Assembly (NCBI GenBank): GCA_024274855.1
Contig: JAJSAJ010000187.1
Coordinates: forward strand, 1-7,155
Direction: 5' to 3'
DNA from: Planctomycetota bacterium
GTDB taxonomy: Bacteria; Planctomycetota; Planctomycetia; Pirellulales; Pirellulaceae
DNA: 7,155 bases
Positions 5,840-7,155 of this stretch are shown here, piece by piece. The notes below the pieces were generated by a model. The model did no database searches and was not told the DNA's origin. It saw only the letters and a program-made list of their open reading frames with translations. The stretch's first letter is position 1. Each line of letters opens with the position of its first letter. The translations under genes were made by a program, and so were the position numbers.

Positions 5840-7155
5840 ATGAGTGCCGAACGTTTTATCGATCTCCTTAAAAACAAGGGCTTGCTCGACGATCGTGTTA
5901 TCGCCGAATTGCGCCATCGCATCGCAAGGATCAAGGACAAGCGCGTTACGCCCGAGGCGATCGCCAAATTCCTCGTCGACAAGGGACATCTGACCCAGTT
6001 CCAAGCGACAAAACTGGTCAATGAGATCACTTCCGTCAACCAGACGAATGCGACTCAACCCAAAACGCCACGCGAAACCAAACCGGCCGAAGATGACGAA
6101 CTGGGATTCGCCCCAGACAAGGATGAACCGCCGGCCAAGCCAACCACCAAGAAATCGGCCCCTCCAGAGAAGAAACGTGCACCCAAAAAACCCGCTGCAC
6201 CGGACGAAGACGACCTGCTCGTGCTGGACGATGGCGATGACCTGCTGGCATTGAATCACCAAGACAATGTCGAAACGCCCAAATCGACCGCACCCGCGAA
6301 GCCGAAACCCAAACCGGTGACGCCGCCCAAATCCAAGAAAGAACCGAAACGCCGCACGCGCCCTCAACGCCCCAAACCACAACGCGTGGAACCCGTTGAA
6401 CCGATCGAAGAAGTTGAACCAATCGAAGAAGTCGAAGAAGTCGAGCCGGTCACGCCCGTTGAGCCAGTCAAAGTCATTCAACCTGCCGCTGAAGACCTGG
6501 TGGCCGTTCCGGAAGACCTTACCGAGGTGCCGTCCGCCAAGCCCGCTAGAGCGTCGCGAACCCGCGAACGGAACCTTGACCGCGTCTTGTCGGATTCCGG
6601 CGCCGAGTCCAAACCATTGGCCGCCAGAAAACTGCAACCAACCAACCAGTGGGACTCGAAACTGCTTCTAATCGGCAGCGCCTCGCTCGGCGTCCTGTTG
6701 GTGATCGGCGCCTTGCTGCTGCTGTCACTCACACGAGGCTCGGCCGAAGACATGATCGCGGCGGCCAACAAGGACTATGAAGGGGCCGCGTATGGTCGAG
6801 CGATCAAGCGATTTGACCAGTTTCTGAAGCACCACTCCGGGCACGAAGAAGCCAGCCACGCGCGCGTCTTTCGCTCGCTCGCCCGACTGCGACAAGTCTA
6901 CAAGACTCCGGAACAAGGCCTGCGAGTTGCCAAGGAAGTCCTTCCCGAAATCGAAAAAGAGGAAGCGTTTGAACAGGCACGTCCCGAACTGGCCAGCATG
7001 CTGCCGCAAATCGCCGACGGCTTCATCCAAAAAGCCAAGTTGTCCAAAGATACGAAAGAGCAGGGGACGCTGTTGGCCGCCACCGAACAGACAATGGTCC
7101 TGGTCAATAACGCCACCTACATTCCAACCACACTCCGACGACCAATCCTGACCAA
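5840..7155 (+). CDS. Single-pass membrane protein with cytoplasmic head, charged Pro-rich linker and TPR-like periplasmic region (3' truncated by window)
   Basis: The frame is open from ATG 5840 to the window end, giving 438 residues with no stop. AAGGA at 5828-5832 supports the start. Residues 1-65 form a helical head (MSAERFIDLLKNKGLL ... VDKGHLTQFQATKLV), a pattern I associate loosely with planctomycete N-terminal modules but cannot name. Residues 70-270 are a low-complexity linker with Pro/Lys stretches (APAKPKPKPVTPPK, 151-164), an acidic-leucine motif DLLVLDDGDDLLAL (125-138) and VEPIEEV repeats (183-210). One membrane helix lies at about 274-297 (LLLIGSASLGVLLVIGALLL). After it, residues 304-350 look TPR-like (AAANKDYEGAAYGRAIKRFDQF), in the style of periplasmic TPR/BamD-like proteins. 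Topology is N-in, C-out, so the linker is cytoplasmic, unlike TonB. It lies 41 bases after the second ExbD gene and is probably co-transcribed. The function is unknown; a motor adaptor is inference. Confidence 0.85.
   Translation, partial: MSAERFIDLLKNKGLLDDRVIAELRHRIARIKDKRVTPEAIAKFLVDKGHLTQFQATKLVNEITSVNQTNATQPKTPRETKPAEDDELGFAPDKDEPPAKPTTKKSAPPEKKRAPKKPAAPDEDDLLVLDDGDDLLALNHQDNVETPKSTAPAKPKPKPVTPPKSKKEPKRRTRPQRPKPQRVEPVEPIEEVEPIEEVEEVEPVTPVEPVKVIQPAAEDLVAVPEDLTEVPSAKPARASRTRERNLDRVLSDSGAESKPLAARKLQPTNQWDSKLLLIGSASLGVLLVIGALLLLSLTRGSAEDMIAAANKDYEGAAYGRAIKRFDQFLKHHSGHEEASHARVFRSLARLRQVYKTPEQGLRVAKEVLPEIEKEEAFEQARPELASMLPQIADGFIQKAKLSKDTKEQGTLLAATEQTMVLVNNATYIPTTLRRPILT

Noticed and set aside
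5819..6637. 272-codon minus-strand open frame rich in Phe, Arg and Gly
   Set aside because: It is the antisense reading of the Lys/Pro/Glu-rich linker; such low-complexity sequence gives long shadow frames. The plus frame has a ribosome site, a membrane helix and TPR-like content.

Overview
The window comes from a bacterial chromosome, most likely a member of the Planctomycetota. I infer this from the style of the proteins, not from a marker gene. The clues are a secreted squalene-cyclase-like toroid protein with a HEAT tail beside an ExbB-ExbD-ExbD set, and single-pass membrane proteins with long Pro/Lys/Glu-rich linkers. GC is visibly high, and short structured repeats sit between genes.

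Left part (1-956). There is no convincing protein gene here. It holds a dispersed hairpin repeat (110-159), then a complete minus-strand tRNA-Phe(GAA) gene (329-401) with its own intrinsic terminator (277-318). A 555-base stretch follows. It carries a near-consensus sigma70-type promoter (TTGACA, 17-base spacer, TAGTAT; 695-723) pointing into the protein genes, and a leader of about 225 bases with an 8-bp hairpin.

Right part (957-7155). Six plus-strand genes follow. (1) 957-2630 encodes an exported protein with squalene-cyclase-type toroid repeats and a HEAT-like C-terminus. (2) 2707-3606 encodes a single-pass membrane protein with an acidic stalk and an unrecognised Trp/Tyr-rich domain. (3) 3921-4580 encodes a MotA/TolQ/ExbB channel subunit. 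(4) 4585-5088 encodes an ExbD/TolR subunit. (5) 5139-5798 encodes a second ExbD/TolR subunit with an unusually long cytoplasmic N-terminus. (6) 5840 to the window end encodes the first 438 residues of a protein with a cytoplasmic helical head, a charged Pro-rich linker, one membrane helix and a periplasmic TPR-like region; it runs off the edge.

How they may work together. ExbB plus two ExbD-type subunits is the composition of proton-driven motors such as Xanthomonas ExbB-ExbD1-ExbD2 and Myxococcus AglR-AglQ-AglS. Genes 2 and 6 place long stalks beside that motor and could be force-transmitting or adaptor partners; gene 1 would be a periplasmic or exported partner. There is no recognisable TonB, TolA or TonB-dependent receptor here. 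The energised process is therefore unknown, and this six-gene module is the best candidate for an undescribed system. Genes 1-2 are separated from genes 3-6 by 314 bases holding a second copy of the hairpin repeat, so the set may form two transcription units.
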